The translations under genes and the position numbers were made by a program. Shown one piece after another: positions 43,408-52,766 of a stretch of DNA of 64,000 bases; position 1 is the stretch's first letter; every line of letters begins with the position of its first letter. Under the pieces are notes generated by a model, which searched no databases, had not been told where the DNA came from, and saw only the letters and a program-made list of their open reading frames with translations. The stretch spans positions 372,001 to 436,000 of the forward strand of contig JASGHI010000003.1 in the NCBI GenBank assembly GCA_049841155.1. The letters run 5' to 3'. This stretch comes from ZC4RG30 sp049841155 (GTDB lineage Bacteria; Pseudomonadota; Gammaproteobacteria; Steroidobacterales; Steroidobacteraceae).

Positions 43408-44083
43408 GGCGTTCTCGGCGCTCCTGCGCCTCGATGCTCAGCGTTGCCACCGGCCGCGCCTCCAGCCGCTTGATGCCGATGGGTTCGCCGGTCTCGAGGC
43501 AGTAACCGTAGCTGCCGTCTTCGACCCGGTTGAGCGCTTCGTCGATCTTGCGGATCAGCTTGCGCTCGCGGTCGCGGGTGCGCAGCTCCAGGCTGAATTC
43601 CTCTTCCTGTGTGGCGCGGTCATTGGGATCGGGGAAGTTCGCCGCTTCGTCCTTCATGTGGGAAACGGTGCGGTCGACTTCCTCCATGAGGTCCTGCTTC
43701 CAGCTGGTCAGGATGCGGCGGAAGTGCTCGAGCTGCTCGCGGCTCATGTACTGCTCGCCACGCTTGGGCGTGTAGGGCTGTACGTTGCGGGGACCGGACA
43801 GCAGCGCGCTGTCGCCGGTCTCGGTGTCGTCATGCAGGGGAACTGATTTCACTGATCTCGGCTTTTCGGCAGTTGTGACATGGGGCGCCGCGTGGGTGGC
43901 CCCGGCTTTGGGATGCACCTTCGGGGTGGCGGGCACGGCGACCACGGCCTTGGCCTTCCGCGGCGCGGACTTCGCGGCGGTTGCAGCAGGCTTGCGGGTG
44001 ACAGCGGATTTGCTGGCGACCGTTTTCGCGGGTGCGGGCTTCTTCGCCCGCGTGGTCTTCGGCTTGGCTTTCTTAGCCGGCAT
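43367..44083 (-). CDS. dksA: RNA polymerase-binding factor DksA, cysteine-poor with long N-terminus
   Basis: Predicted 238 residues against 151 in E. coli. Residues 1-100 are a Lys/Ala/Pro-rich extension (MPAKKAKPKTTRAKKPAPAK and on) of low complexity. The DksA core follows: coiled coil with tip DPNDRATQEEE (Asp152/Asp155) and globular part. The zinc-finger positions read C-x2-T (YCLETGEPIG) and S-x2-A (LSIEAQ), so only one of four cysteines remains, as in zinc-independent DksA2-type proteins. Mediates the stringent response with ppGpp. Confidence 0.93.
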   Translation of the reverse strand: MPAKKAKPKTTRAKKPAPAKTVASKSAVTRKPAATAAKSAPRKAKAVVAVPATPKVHPKAGATHAAPHVTTAEKPRSVKSVPLHDDTETGDSALLSGPRNVQPYTPKRGEQYMSREQLEHFRRILTSWKQDLMEEVDRTVSHMKDEAANFPDPNDRATQEEEFSLELRTRDRERKLIRKIDEALNRVEDGSYGYCLETGEPIGIKRLEARPVATLSIEAQERRERREKQYGDRDDRYR

Positions 44084-44127
44084 CGCGCACTCCCCGCGGC
44101 CCACCGGGACCGCTAAAAGGACGCGGG

Positions 44128-44155
44128 ATTATACCGGCGGGGCAGAGGCTGTACA
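44128..44155 (-). promoter_or_regulatory. dksA promoter with palindrome over the -35
   Basis: Minus strand TGTACA (44155-44150), 16 bp, TATAAT (44133-44128), a perfect -10, about 45 bp before dksA. The -35 sits inside the 12-bp palindrome GGCTGTACAGCC (44148-44159), a possible operator. Confidence 0.65.
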
Positions 44156-44206
44156 GCCCGGGAAAATACCTGCAAAACAGGACCCGGAACCCGCCCAGGG
44201 CGGCCT

Positions 44207-44596
44207 TCAGGGCAGGCGGACATCCGCCGGAGGCGACCAGCCGGGCTGGATTTTCTGGGCTACCACCGTCGTGTAGAGGCCGCCGCGCACCAGGAATTCC
44301 GCCGTCAGCCGCATGAAGCGCGGCCCGATGGCTGCAGCCAGATGCTCGAGGATCTCGTTGGTGACCGCCTCGTGGAAGCAGCCCCGGTTGCGGAACGACC
44401 ATATGTAGAGCTTCAGGGACTTGAGCTCTATGCACAGCTCGCCCGGCACGTACTCCAGCTTCAGCGTGGCGAAATCCGGCTGTCCTGTCTTCGGGCACAG
44501 ACAGGTGAATTCCGGCATCGTGATGCGGATGGTGTAGTCCGTGTGCGGCGCCGGGTTGCGGAAGGTCTCGATCGATGTCTGCGGTTGGGTGCTCAT
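44207..44596 (-). CDS. queF: NADPH-dependent 7-cyano-7-deazaguanine reductase
   Basis: Predicted 129-residue short (type I, tunnel-fold) QueF, which makes preQ1 for queuosine. Catalytic Cys34 and Asp41 in LCPKTGQPDF; QueF motif ELKSLKLYIWSFRNRGCFHE (residues 57-76) binds substrate. Start MSTQPQTSIE. Divergent from smc; functionally linked to gluQ in the same direction. Confidence 0.95.
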   Translation of the reverse strand: MSTQPQTSIETFRNPAPHTDYTIRITMPEFTCLCPKTGQPDFATLKLEYVPGELCIELKSLKLYIWSFRNRGCFHEAVTNEILEHLAAAIGPRFMRLTAEFLVRGGLYTTVVAQKIQPGWSPPADVRLP

Positions 44597-44660
44597 GAGT
44601 GTGGCAGTTAATTTACACTACGGCCGCCATGCAGTCCCCCGAATCCATGACGAGCTTGCG

Positions 44661-47600
44661 ATGCGCCTGACCCGGATCAAGATTGCGGGCTTCAAGTCCT
44701 TCGTCGATCCGACGAGCGTGCCGCTGCCCGCCAACCTCACCGGTGTCGTCGGGCCCAATGGCTGCGGCAAATCCAACATCATCGATGCCGTGCGCTGGGT
44801 GATGGGCGAGCTCTCGGCGCGCCATCTGCGTGGCGACTCCATGGCCGATGTCATCTTCAACGGGTCGGGCACGCGCCGTCCGGTGGGCACGGCCTCGGTC
44901 GAGCTGGTGTTTGACAACAGCGACGGCAAGATCGGCGGCAACTACGCTGGCTACAACGAGATCTCGCTCAAGCGCGTGGTGTCGCGCGACGGCGCGTCGG
45001 CCTATTTCATCAATGGCGCGCGCTGCCGCCGCAAGGACATCACCACGCTGTTCCTGGGCACGGGGCTGGGGTCGCGCAGCTACGCCATCATCGAGCAGGG
45101 CATGATCTCGCGCGTCATCGAGGCGCGCAGCGACGACATGCGCGCCTTCATCGAGGAGGCCGCCGGCATTTCGCGCTACAAGGAACGGCGGCGCGAGACC
45201 GAATCGCGGGTCGCCGACACGCGCGAGAACCTCGAACGCCTGCAGGACCTGCGCGATGAGGTGGACAAGCAGATCCGCCACCTGCAGCGCCAGGCGACTC
45301 AGGCGCGGCGCTTCCAGGAGCTGAAGAACGACGAGCGGCGGCTCACCGGCGAGGTGCTGGCGCTGCGGCTGCGCGAGATCGACAGCGGCGCGGCCGTGAA
45401 CGACCGCGCCATGCGCGACTGCGACCTCACTCTGCAGCAGGAACTGGCCGCGCAGCGCAGCGCCGAGGCGGCGGTGGAGAAGCAGCGCGAATTCCAGTTC
45501 GCGGCCAGCGAACGCGTCAATGCCGTGCAGGGCAACTACTACCAGCAGGGCGCGGAAGTGGCGCGCGCCGAGCAGGCGCTGACGCACACGCGCGAGCTGC
45601 GCGAGCGGCGTCGCGAGGAGCTGGCGCGGGCGCGCTCCATGCTCGGTGAAGTGACCGGGCAGCTGGTGCGTGACGAAGGGCTGGTTGCGCAGCTGCGCGC
45701 GGAAATTGCCGTGCTGGAACCGGATGCCGAGGCGGTGCAGCAGGCCGAGCAGGCGCGGGTTGCCGAGAACGAGGCGGCCGAGCAGGAGCTGCAGCAGTGG
45801 CAGCAGCACTGGGAGGCTTTCAACCGCGAGCTGGGCGGCACCTTCCAGACCACGCAGGTCGAGCGCGCGCGCATCGAGCAACTGGATGAGCAGCTGCGGC
45901 GCTTCGGCGCCCAGCTGGACCGGCTCGCCGTCGAGCGCGAGCAGCTGGCAGCCGCCCAGTCCGACGATGACCTCGCGACGCTGGAGCAGCAGGAGCGCGA
46001 GGCACGTGAAGCCAGCGAGGCGGCGCTGCGGGGATTGCAGGAACATCTTGCCGCGCTGCAACAGCTGCGCGACAGCCAGCAGGAACTGGAGCGGGAAATC
46101 GAGACCGCGCGCCAGGCGCGCGATGCGGCGCGCGCCGAGCGGGTGTCGCTCGAGGCCATGCAGAAGGCTGCCCTGGGCGCGGCGGATCGCGAAGCCGGCG
46201 CGTGGCTGGCGGCCAACGGGCTGGCGGACCGGCCGCGGATCACCGCGCAGCTGGAAGTGGAGCCGGGCTGGGAGCGCGGCGTCGAGTCGGTGCTGGGCGA
46301 CGCGCTGGAGGCTGTGTACGTCGATTCCCTGGATGCCGCGGCCGGCCGCATCGCGGACCTGGCGGGCGGGCATGTCATGCTGGTCGAGGGAGGCGCAGGC
46401 GGCGCGGCGGACGAGGGCTCCCTGGCGGCGAAGGTGCGCGGCCCCGAAGCCGTGCTGCGGCGCCTGTCACGGGTGGGCACGGTGGCGACGCTTGCCGAGG
46501 CGCTGGCACGCCGCCGCGACCTGCCGGCCGACGAATCCCTGGTCACGCCCGAAGGCGTGTGGGTGGGGCGGGACTGGCTGCGCGTGGCCCGCGGCGGTGA
46601 CGTGCATGCCGGCGTGATCGAGCGCGAGCAGCGTATCCGCGTGCTGCGCGAGCAATGCGAACTGCGCGAGGGTGCGGTCGAGCAGCTCGGCGGCCGCCTG
46701 CAGGCATTGCGCGCCGAGGTCGGCGCCGGCGAAGCAGCGCGCAACGACCTGCAGCAGCGGATCCAGGCCTCGCATGCGGGTCATTCCGAAGCGCGCAGCC
46801 GCTTCGAGGCCATGCGGGCCCGCGCGCAGCAGGGGCGCGAGCGCCTGGAGCGCATCGAACGCGAGACGGCGGAAATCCTCGGCGAACGCGACCGCGCGCG
46901 CGAGGCTCTGGCCCGTGCGCGGCAGGCGCTGGAGCAGGCCTCTGCCGAACTGGAGCAGCTCGAATCGCGGCGCAGCGAGCTGGAGGCCGAAAGGGATGAG
47001 CGCCGTGCGCGTGGCCAGCAGGCCCGCGAGCAGGCCGTGGCAGCGCAGGCGAGGGCGCGCGAGGTGCTGATCCAGCTGGAAGGGCGGCGTTCCACCGAAA
47101 GCTCGCTGGCCTCGACGCTGCTGCGGCTGCAGGAGCAGCGCACGCAGCTGGCCGCGCGTGCCGAACAGCTGGATGCCGAAATCGGCGATGGCGAGCCGCT
47201 GGAGGAGATGGCTGCGCGCCTGGACGAGCTGCTGTCGCGGCGCCTGGAAGTGGAAGCCGAACTCGCCGCTGCGCGGCGCGATCTGGACGGCGTCGAGGCC
47301 GAGCTGCGCGAACTCGACGAGCGGCGCCTGGCCGCCGAACGGCGCGTGGCCGCGGCGCGCGAGGCGCTGGAAGCCGCGCGGCTGGCCGCCCAGGAATCGC
47401 GGCTGCGCCGCGAATCGCTGTACGAGCAGTTCACCCACACGCGCTTTGATCTCGAGGAAGTGCTGGCGGCGTTGCCGCAGGATGCCGGCATCATCGAGCG
47501 CGAGGACCAGCTCGCCGAGGTGCAGGCCAACCTGACGCGGCTGGGCAGCGTGAATCTTGCGGCCATCGACGAACTCAAGGAGCAGTCCGAGCGCAAGACC

Positions 47601-48155
47601 TGGCTCGATTCCCAGTGGCAGGACCTCACCGATGCGCTCACGGCACTGGAAGAGGCCATGCACCGGATCGACAAGGAAACGCGCAGCCGCTTCGAGTCCA
47701 CCTTCGAGCGCATCAACGATGGGCTCAAGGAGAAGTTCCCGCGGCTCTTCGGCGGCGGCCATGCCTACCTGGAACTGGTGGGCGAGGATGTGCTCAGCGC
47801 CGGCGTCGCGGTGATGGCGCGTCCTCCCGGCAAGCGCAACAGCAGCATCTCGCAGCTTTCGGGCGGTGAAAAGGCGCTCACGGCCGTAGCGCTGGTGTTC
47901 TCGATCTTCGACCTGAATCCGGCGCCGTTCTGCCTGCTCGACGAAGTGGACGCGCCGCTGGATGAACACAACGTGAGCCGTTTCTGCGACATCGTGCGCG
48001 ACATGTCCAGCCGCGTGCAGTTCATCTTCATCACGCACAACAAGACGACCATGGAGCTGGCTTCCCAGCTCATCGGTGTGACCATGAACGAGCCGGGCGT
48101 GTCGCGCCTGGTGACCGTGGATGTCGAGGAAGCCGTGCGGCTCGCAGCGGTGTAA
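44661..48155 (+). CDS. smc: Chromosome segregation protein SMC
   Basis: Predicted 1164-residue condensin ATPase. Walker A GPNGCGKSN (31-39) near the N-terminus, two long coiled coils (about 165-500 and 670-990), hinge between them (about 510-660), then signature SISQLSGGEKALTAVAL and Walker B FCLLDEVDAPLD. Works with ScpA and ScpB, both encoded at 54.6-56.2 kb here. Start at MRLTRIKIAGFKSF; upstream in-frame codons overlap queF and are not used. Confidence 0.97.
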   Translation: MRLTRIKIAGFKSFVDPTSVPLPANLTGVVGPNGCGKSNIIDAVRWVMGELSARHLRGDSMADVIFNGSGTRRPVGTASVELVFDNSDGKIGGNYAGYNEISLKRVVSRDGASAYFINGARCRRKDITTLFLGTGLGSRSYAIIEQGMISRVIEARSDDMRAFIEEAAGISRYKERRRETESRVADTRENLERLQDLRDEVDKQIRHLQRQATQARRFQELKNDERRLTGEVLALRLREIDSGAAVNDRAMRDCDLTLQQELAAQRSAEAAVEKQREFQFAASERVNAVQGNYYQQGAEVARAEQALTHTRELRERRREELARARSMLGEVTGQLVRDEGLVAQLRAEIAVLEPDAEAVQQAEQARVAENEAAEQELQQWQQHWEAFNRELGGTFQTTQVERARIEQLDEQLRRFGAQLDRLAVEREQLAAAQSDDDLATLEQQEREAREASEAALRGLQEHLAALQQLRDSQQELEREIETARQARDAARAERVSLEAMQKAALGAADREAGAWLAANGLADRPRITAQLEVEPGWERGVESVLGDALEAVYVDSLDAAAGRIADLAGGHVMLVEGGAGGAADEGSLAAKVRGPEAVLRRLSRVGTVATLAEALARRRDLPADESLVTPEGVWVGRDWLRVARGGDVHAGVIEREQRIRVLREQCELREGAVEQLGGRLQALRAEVGAGEAARNDLQQRIQASHAGHSEARSRFEAMRARAQQGRERLERIERETAEILGERDRAREALARARQALEQASAELEQLESRRSELEAERDERRARGQQAREQAVAAQARAREVLIQLEGRRSTESSLASTLLRLQEQRTQLAARAEQLDAEIGDGEPLEEMAARLDELLSRRLEVEAELAAARRDLDGVEAELRELDERRLAAERRVAAAREALEAARLAAQESRLRRESLYEQFTHTRFDLEEVLAALPQDAGIIEREDQLAEVQANLTRLGSVNLAAIDELKEQSERKTWLDSQWQDLTDALTALEEAMHRIDKETRSRFESTFERINDGLKEKFPRLFGGGHAYLELVGEDVLSAGVAVMARPPGKRNSSISQLSGGEKALTAVALVFSIFDLNPAPFCLLDEVDAPLDEHNVSRFCDIVRDMSSRVQFIFITHNKTTMELASQLIGVTMNEPGVSRLVTVDVEEAVRLAAV

Positions 48156-48160
48156 CGGAC

Positions 48161-49018
48161 ATGAACGATCTGCAGTGGGCACTGGCTATTCTCGGCGTGC
48201 TGTTTCTCGCCGGCCTGGGGTTCAGGGAGTGGCGCCGCGCCCGCGGCAGCGAACAGAAGGTTGCGCCCGCCGCGCCGCCCGAACCGCCTGCATTCACCGA
48301 TCCCCCGCGGTTGTCGGAGATCTCCGGATCACGGCGCGAGCCGCACATTGCCGAGTTCGACGCCGAGGCCGATCCTCCCGTCTTGCCGCTGCACGAAGCC
48401 ATGCCGTTGCAGGAAGCGGCACGATGGGATCTGGCGGATGATGACGGCGTGCCTGACGCGGGCGAGTTGCCCGAAGTGCCGCCACCTGCCGCGCCGACGC
48501 TGCGCGTGGGCATCGCGGCCGAGCAGGCCGTGGATATTCCGGGCGCCACCACGGTGGTGGCAGATGATCCCAAGCCCATCCGCTGGCCGCCCGAGCAATT
48601 GCCGGAACGGGTTCTGGGCCTGCGCGTGATCGCCTCCGGCGGCGTGTTCGGCGGCAAGCCGGCGCGGCAGGCGCTGCTGGCAGCCGGCCTGCGGCATGGT
48701 CCGCAACAGATCTTCCACAAGACCGACCGTGACGGCAATGTGCTCGCCAGCGTCGCGAACCTGGTGCGTCCCGGCAGCCTCATTCCCGACCAGATGGATG
48801 GCCAGGAGTTCAGGGGGCTGTCGCTGTTTGCGGTGCTGCCGGGTCCGCAACCGGCTGCCCGGATGCTCGACGGGCTGGTGCAACTGGCGCGGCAGCTGGC
48901 AAGCCGCCTGGGCGGCGTGGTCCAGGACGAACACGGCAGGGAACTGGATGCCGAACGCCTTGCCCAGCTGCGGCAGGCGGTGGCGGCAATCGAAAACGGA
49001 GACGGAGCCGACGCGTGA
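48161..49018 (+). CDS. zipA: Cell division protein ZipA
   Basis: Predicted 285 residues. N-terminal membrane anchor (LQWALAILGVLFLAGLGF, about 4-21), a Pro/Ala/Glu-rich linker (30-140), and a C-terminal FtsZ-binding domain (about 150-280: VLGLRVIAS, GPQQIFHKTD, FRGLSLFAVLPGP). Tethers FtsZ to the membrane. smc-zipA-ligA is the conserved gammaproteobacterial order. Overlaps ligA by four bases. Confidence 0.9.
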   Translation: MNDLQWALAILGVLFLAGLGFREWRRARGSEQKVAPAAPPEPPAFTDPPRLSEISGSRREPHIAEFDAEADPPVLPLHEAMPLQEAARWDLADDDGVPDAGELPEVPPPAAPTLRVGIAAEQAVDIPGATTVVADDPKPIRWPPEQLPERVLGLRVIASGGVFGGKPARQALLAAGLRHGPQQIFHKTDRDGNVLASVANLVRPGSLIPDQMDGQEFRGLSLFAVLPGPQPAARMLDGLVQLARQLASRLGGVVQDEHGRELDAERLAQLRQAVAAIENGDGADA

Positions 49019-51045
49019 GCGCGCGGGCCGCATCATCGTCCGCGGCGGCCCGGCGCGTACGGGCGCTGCGCGAAGAGATCGGCCAGCACAACTACCGCTA
49101 CTACGTGCTCGACGACCCCTGCGTCAGCGACGCGGAATTCGATGCGCTGATGCGCGAGCTGCGTGATCTGGAGGCCGCGCATCCGGAACTGGTGACCAGC
49201 GATTCGCCCACGCAGCGCGTCGGCGGCGAACCTTCCGCGGCGTTCACGCCGGTGACCCACCAGATTCCCATGCTGTCGCTGGAGAATGCCTTCAGCGCGC
49301 AGGAGGTCGAGGACTTCGACCGCCGCTGCCGCGAAGCGGCCGGCGGCGCCGAGGTGGATTACCTCGCCGAGCCCAAGCTCGATGGGCTGGCGGTGAACCT
49401 GGTGTACGAACGGGGGCGGCTGGTGCGCGCTGCCACGCGCGGCGACGGCGTCACGGGCGAGGATGTCACGGCCAACATCCGCACGCTGCGCGCCGTGCCG
49501 CGGGTGCTGCGCGGCGCGGCGCCGCAGCGGCTGGAGGCGCGCGGCGAAGTGTTCATGCCGCTCGCCGGTTTCGCGAAGCTCAATGAAGAACAGCAGCGCA
49601 CCGGCGGGAAGCTGTTCGTCAACCCGCGCAATGCTGCAGCGGGAGCGCTGCGGCAGATCGATCCGCAGGTCACCGCCACGCGGCCGCTGGAAATCTGCTT
49701 CTACGGCATTGGCGCGCTGGAAGGAGTGCAGGAGCCGGATACCCAGGCCGCGATGCTCGCCATGCTGCGCGACTGGGGGCTGCGCACTTCGCCGCTGGCG
49801 CAGGCGGTGAGCGGCCCGGCGGCGCTGCTGGCGTACTACCAGAGCATGCAGCAGCGGCGCGCGACGCTGGCGTACCAGATCGACGGCGTGGTCTACAAGG
49901 TCAATTCGCGGCTGCTGCAGCAGAAGCTCGGCTTCGTGTCGCGCGCGCCGCGCTGGGCCATCGCCCACAAGTTTCCGCCGGAGGAGGCGCGCACGCTGCT
50001 GCGTGAGGTGGAGTTCCAGGTCGGACGCACCGGCGCGTTGACGCCGGTGGCGCGCCTGCAGCCGGTGCTGGTGGGCGGCGCCACGGTGAGCAATGCCACG
50101 CTGCACAACATGGGGGAGATTGCCCGCAAGGACATCCGCATCGGCGATACCGTGGTGGTGCGGCGCGCCGGCGACGTGATCCCCGAAGTGGCGCGCAGCC
50201 TGCCGGAGCTGCGTCCCGCCGACGCCCGGCTCATCCAGCTGCCGGAAAAGTGTCCGGTGTGCGGCTCGGCGGTGGAGCAGGTCGAGGGCGAGGCGGTGGC
50301 GCGCTGCACGGGAGCGTTGCGCTGCCGCGCGCAGCGACACGAGGCGCTGCGGCATTTTGCCTCGCGCCGCGCGATGGACATCGAGGGTCTGGGCGATGAG
50401 CGCATCGCGCAGCTGATCGAGCGCGAGCTGGTGCAGACGCCGGCGGACATCTACCGCCTGCAGGTGCCCGTGCTTGCCGGGCTGGACCGCATGGGAGAGA
50501 AGTCTGCGCAGAACCTCGTTGCCGCGATCGCCGCCAGCCGTAACACCACGCTGCCGCGCTTCCTGCATGCGCTAGGCATCCGCGAGGTGGGCGAGGCGAC
50601 GGCCGCCACGCTGGCACGCCATTTCGGCAGTCTCGATGCCTTGCGCGACGCGGACATTGAAGCCTTGCAGCAGGCGCCGGACGTCGGGCCGGTGGTGGCA
50701 GAACGTGTCCATGCCTTCTTTGCCGATGCCGGCAACCGCAAGGTGGTGGCGGATCTGGTGGCGCAGGGCATTCACTGGCCCGCGATCGCCGCGGCGCGCG
50801 ATGCGCTGCCGCTGGCGGGCAAGACCGTGGTGCTGACCGGCACGCTGCCGGGAATGCCGCGCGAGCAGGTGAAGGAGCAGCTCGAGGCGCTGGGCGCGAA
50901 GGTCGCGGGCAGCGTCTCGAAGAAAACGCACTATGTCGTGGCCGGCGAGGATGCCGGCTCGAAACTCGCGAAGGCGCAGGAACTTGCTATTCCCGTGCTC
51001 GATACCCATGGCCTCGCCGCGCTGCTGCGCGGCGAGCTGCCCTGA
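49015..51045 (+). CDS. ligA: NAD-dependent DNA ligase LigA
   Basis: Predicted 676 residues. Ia domain with YYVLDDPCVSDAEFDALM; adenylation Lys121 in EPKLDGLAVNL; OB fold (VEFQVGRTGALTPVA); zinc finger CPVCGS and CTGALRC; helix-hairpin-helix region; BRCT domain at the C-terminus (LAGKTVVLTGTLPGM). Seals Okazaki fragments. GTG start overlapping zipA. Convergent with the next gene, five bases apart. Confidence 0.97.
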   Translation: MSARAASSSAAARRVRALREEIGQHNYRYYVLDDPCVSDAEFDALMRELRDLEAAHPELVTSDSPTQRVGGEPSAAFTPVTHQIPMLSLENAFSAQEVEDFDRRCREAAGGAEVDYLAEPKLDGLAVNLVYERGRLVRAATRGDGVTGEDVTANIRTLRAVPRVLRGAAPQRLEARGEVFMPLAGFAKLNEEQQRTGGKLFVNPRNAAAGALRQIDPQVTATRPLEICFYGIGALEGVQEPDTQAAMLAMLRDWGLRTSPLAQAVSGPAALLAYYQSMQQRRATLAYQIDGVVYKVNSRLLQQKLGFVSRAPRWAIAHKFPPEEARTLLREVEFQVGRTGALTPVARLQPVLVGGATVSNATLHNMGEIARKDIRIGDTVVVRRAGDVIPEVARSLPELRPADARLIQLPEKCPVCGSAVEQVEGEAVARCTGALRCRAQRHEALRHFASRRAMDIEGLGDERIAQLIERELVQTPADIYRLQVPVLAGLDRMGEKSAQNLVAAIAASRNTTLPRFLHALGIREVGEATAATLARHFGSLDALRDADIEALQQAPDVGPVVAERVHAFFADAGNRKVVADLVAQGIHWPAIAAARDALPLAGKTVVLTGTLPGMPREQVKEQLEALGAKVAGSVSKKTHYVVAGEDAGSKLAKAQELAIPVLDTHGLAALLRGELP

Positions 51046-51050
51046 TCAGC

Positions 51051-51872
51051 TCACGGGGATTTTTCCACCTTCGCGGACTTCATCAGGCCATCGGTATAGG
51101 CCTGGAACTTCTTCGCATCGACGATCTGCGCAACGCGTTCCTTCACCGATTCGAAGGTGGGCGCGGCCACCTCGCGGGTATCGTCGAGCCGGATCACATG
51201 CCAGCCGAAGGAGGTCTGCACCGGCGTGTGGGTGAACTCGCCTTTCTTCAGCGTGGCGACGGCATCAGCGAAGGGTTTGACCATGCGGTCCGGGGTGAAC
51301 CAGTCCAGGTCGCCGCCCTTGTCGTGGCTGCCCTGGTCCGTGGATTCGCGGCGCGCCAGCTGCGCAAAGTCGCTGCCTTTTTCCAGCTGTGCGATGACCT
51401 TCTTCGCCGCATCCTCGGATGCCACGAGAATGTGCCGGGCGCGGTACTCGGTGTGCGGCATGGCGGTGACCTGCTGCTGGTATTCCTGCTGCAGCTCGGC
51501 GTCCGTGGGCTTGTGGTCCTTGAGGTAGTTCTGGGTGGCGGCCTGCTGCAGCACGGTCAGGCGCGACAGCTCCATCACGGCCCGCGTCTCGTCGCGCGCG
51601 GCGAGGCCGTCCTTCTCCGCGGCCTGGGCGACCAGTTCGCCGCGGATCAGGTTGTCCAGCAGCTCGCCGCGCTGCTCGTCGGTGAGATCGGCGGCCGCCT
51701 TGCCGGTGACGCCGCGCACGTAGTAGTTGAAGGTGTTGCGGCTGATCGCCTTGCCGTTGACGGTGGCCACCTTGTCCGCGGCCGCGGGCGGCGCAGCGCC
51801 GTCGCCTGTTTTCTGGGCGCAGCCGGCCACGGCGGCAGACAGGAGGATGAGGAGCGCGGATCGAATCGACAT
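51051..51872 (-). CDS. Parvulin-type peptidyl-prolyl isomerase lipoprotein
   Basis: Predicted 273 residues. Lipoprotein signal MSIRSALLILLSAAVAGC with lipobox AVAGC (Cys18). N-terminal SurA/PrsA-like helical chaperone region (VNGKAISRNTFNYYVRGV), then a parvulin domain (about 138-235: EYRARHILVASEDAAKKVI, GGDLDWFTPDRM, TSFGWHVIRLDD). Folds periplasmic or outer-membrane proteins. Third gene of the leftward yciB-bolA unit. Confidence 0.9.
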   Translation of the reverse strand: MSIRSALLILLSAAVAGCAQKTGDGAAPPAAADKVATVNGKAISRNTFNYYVRGVTGKAAADLTDEQRGELLDNLIRGELVAQAAEKDGLAARDETRAVMELSRLTVLQQAATQNYLKDHKPTDAELQQEYQQQVTAMPHTEYRARHILVASEDAAKKVIAQLEKGSDFAQLARRESTDQGSHDKGGDLDWFTPDRMVKPFADAVATLKKGEFTHTPVQTSFGWHVIRLDDTREVAAPTFESVKERVAQIVDAKKFQAYTDGLMKSAKVEKSP

Positions 51873-51886
51873 GGATACTCCAGGGT

Positions 51887-52168
51887 TCAGCTTGGACGCG
51901 CGGCAGCTTCTTCCGGCGTTTCGGTGTGGATCTGCAGGGCATGCAGCGGACCTGCGAGCAGGTCGCCGGCCGCGGCGTAGACCAGGCGGTGGCGCTCCAG
52001 GGGCTTGAGGCCGCGAAAGCGCGCGGCGACCACGCGCACCGTCAGGTGCGAGGATTCGCCGGCATGGGCATGGCCCGCGTGGGCGGCGCTGTCGTCGCGG
52101 ATGCGCACTTCGCAGGGCGCGAGCGCGGCGCCGAGGCGCGCGCGCAGCTGTTCGATGTTGGCGCTCAC
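51887..52168 (-). CDS. BolA family protein
   Basis: Predicted 93 residues. BolA fold signature: SSHLTVRVVAARFRGLKPLERHRLVY and LHALQIHTETPEEA (both quoted in part). Contains a His/Ala-rich loop HAGHAHAG between strands. BolA proteins with monothiol glutaredoxins handle [2Fe-2S] clusters. GTG start overlaps the yciB stop (GTGA). BolA versus IbaG subtype cannot be settled. Confidence 0.88.
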   Translation of the reverse strand: MSANIEQLRARLGAALAPCEVRIRDDSAAHAGHAHAGESSHLTVRVVAARFRGLKPLERHRLVYAAAGDLLAGPLHALQIHTETPEEAAARPS

Positions 52169-52728
52169 GCCTGCTCGCCTTCCGGTGCGGAACCCTGCGG
52201 CGAGCGCGAGTGCAGCCACCACAGCTGCAGCATCAGGAAGACGAACATGGCTGCGGGCAGGCCGAAGAGCTTGAAGCGCACCCAGGCGGCTTCGCTGTAG
52301 TGGTAGGCGAAGGCCAGATTGGCCGCTCCGGCCACGGCGAGGAACACCGCGCAGGCGGTGTTCGCCACCAGCCACTGGCGGCGGGTGTGTCCGGCGTGGC
52401 CCAGGGCGGGCTGCAGCAGCCGCTGCGCCAGCGGCTGGTCGCCGATGAAGGCGCTGGCGAGAAAGGCCGCTCCCAGCAGCCACAGGAACACGCTGGGCTT
52501 CCACTGGATGAAATGGGCGTTGCGCAGGATCAGCGTTGCCGCGCCGAACACCAGCACCAGCGCGGTGCTGATGGCGCTGACCTTCGGCAGCTTGCCCTTG
52601 AGCTTCCAGCCCACGGCCAGCGTGAGGGTCATGGCGATCATGATGGTGGCGGTGGCCACGTACAGGCCACCCAGCCAGTAGGCGATGCCGAAGGCGACCA
52701 GGGGCAGGTATTCGAGCAGGGCGGGCAT
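52165..52728 (-). CDS. yciB: Septation protein A / YciB family membrane protein
   Basis: Predicted 187 residues with five TM helices, the usual YciB/IspZ layout. MPALLEYLPLVAFGIAYWLGG, WKLKGKLPKVSAISTALVLVFG, FIQWKPSVFLWLLGAAFL and WVRFKLFGLPAAMFVF are the signatures (each quoted to 20 or fewer elsewhere). Role in envelope and division in E. coli. Divergent from yciO (38 bp apart). Confidence 0.9.
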   Translation of the reverse strand: MPALLEYLPLVAFGIAYWLGGLYVATATIMIAMTLTLAVGWKLKGKLPKVSAISTALVLVFGAATLILRNAHFIQWKPSVFLWLLGAAFLASAFIGDQPLAQRLLQPALGHAGHTRRQWLVANTACAVFLAVAGAANLAFAYHYSEAAWVRFKLFGLPAAMFVFLMLQLWWLHSRSPQGSAPEGEQA

Positions 52729-52766
52729 GGGAAGGTGTGGAAGCTCCGGACCGGTATCATATCGGA

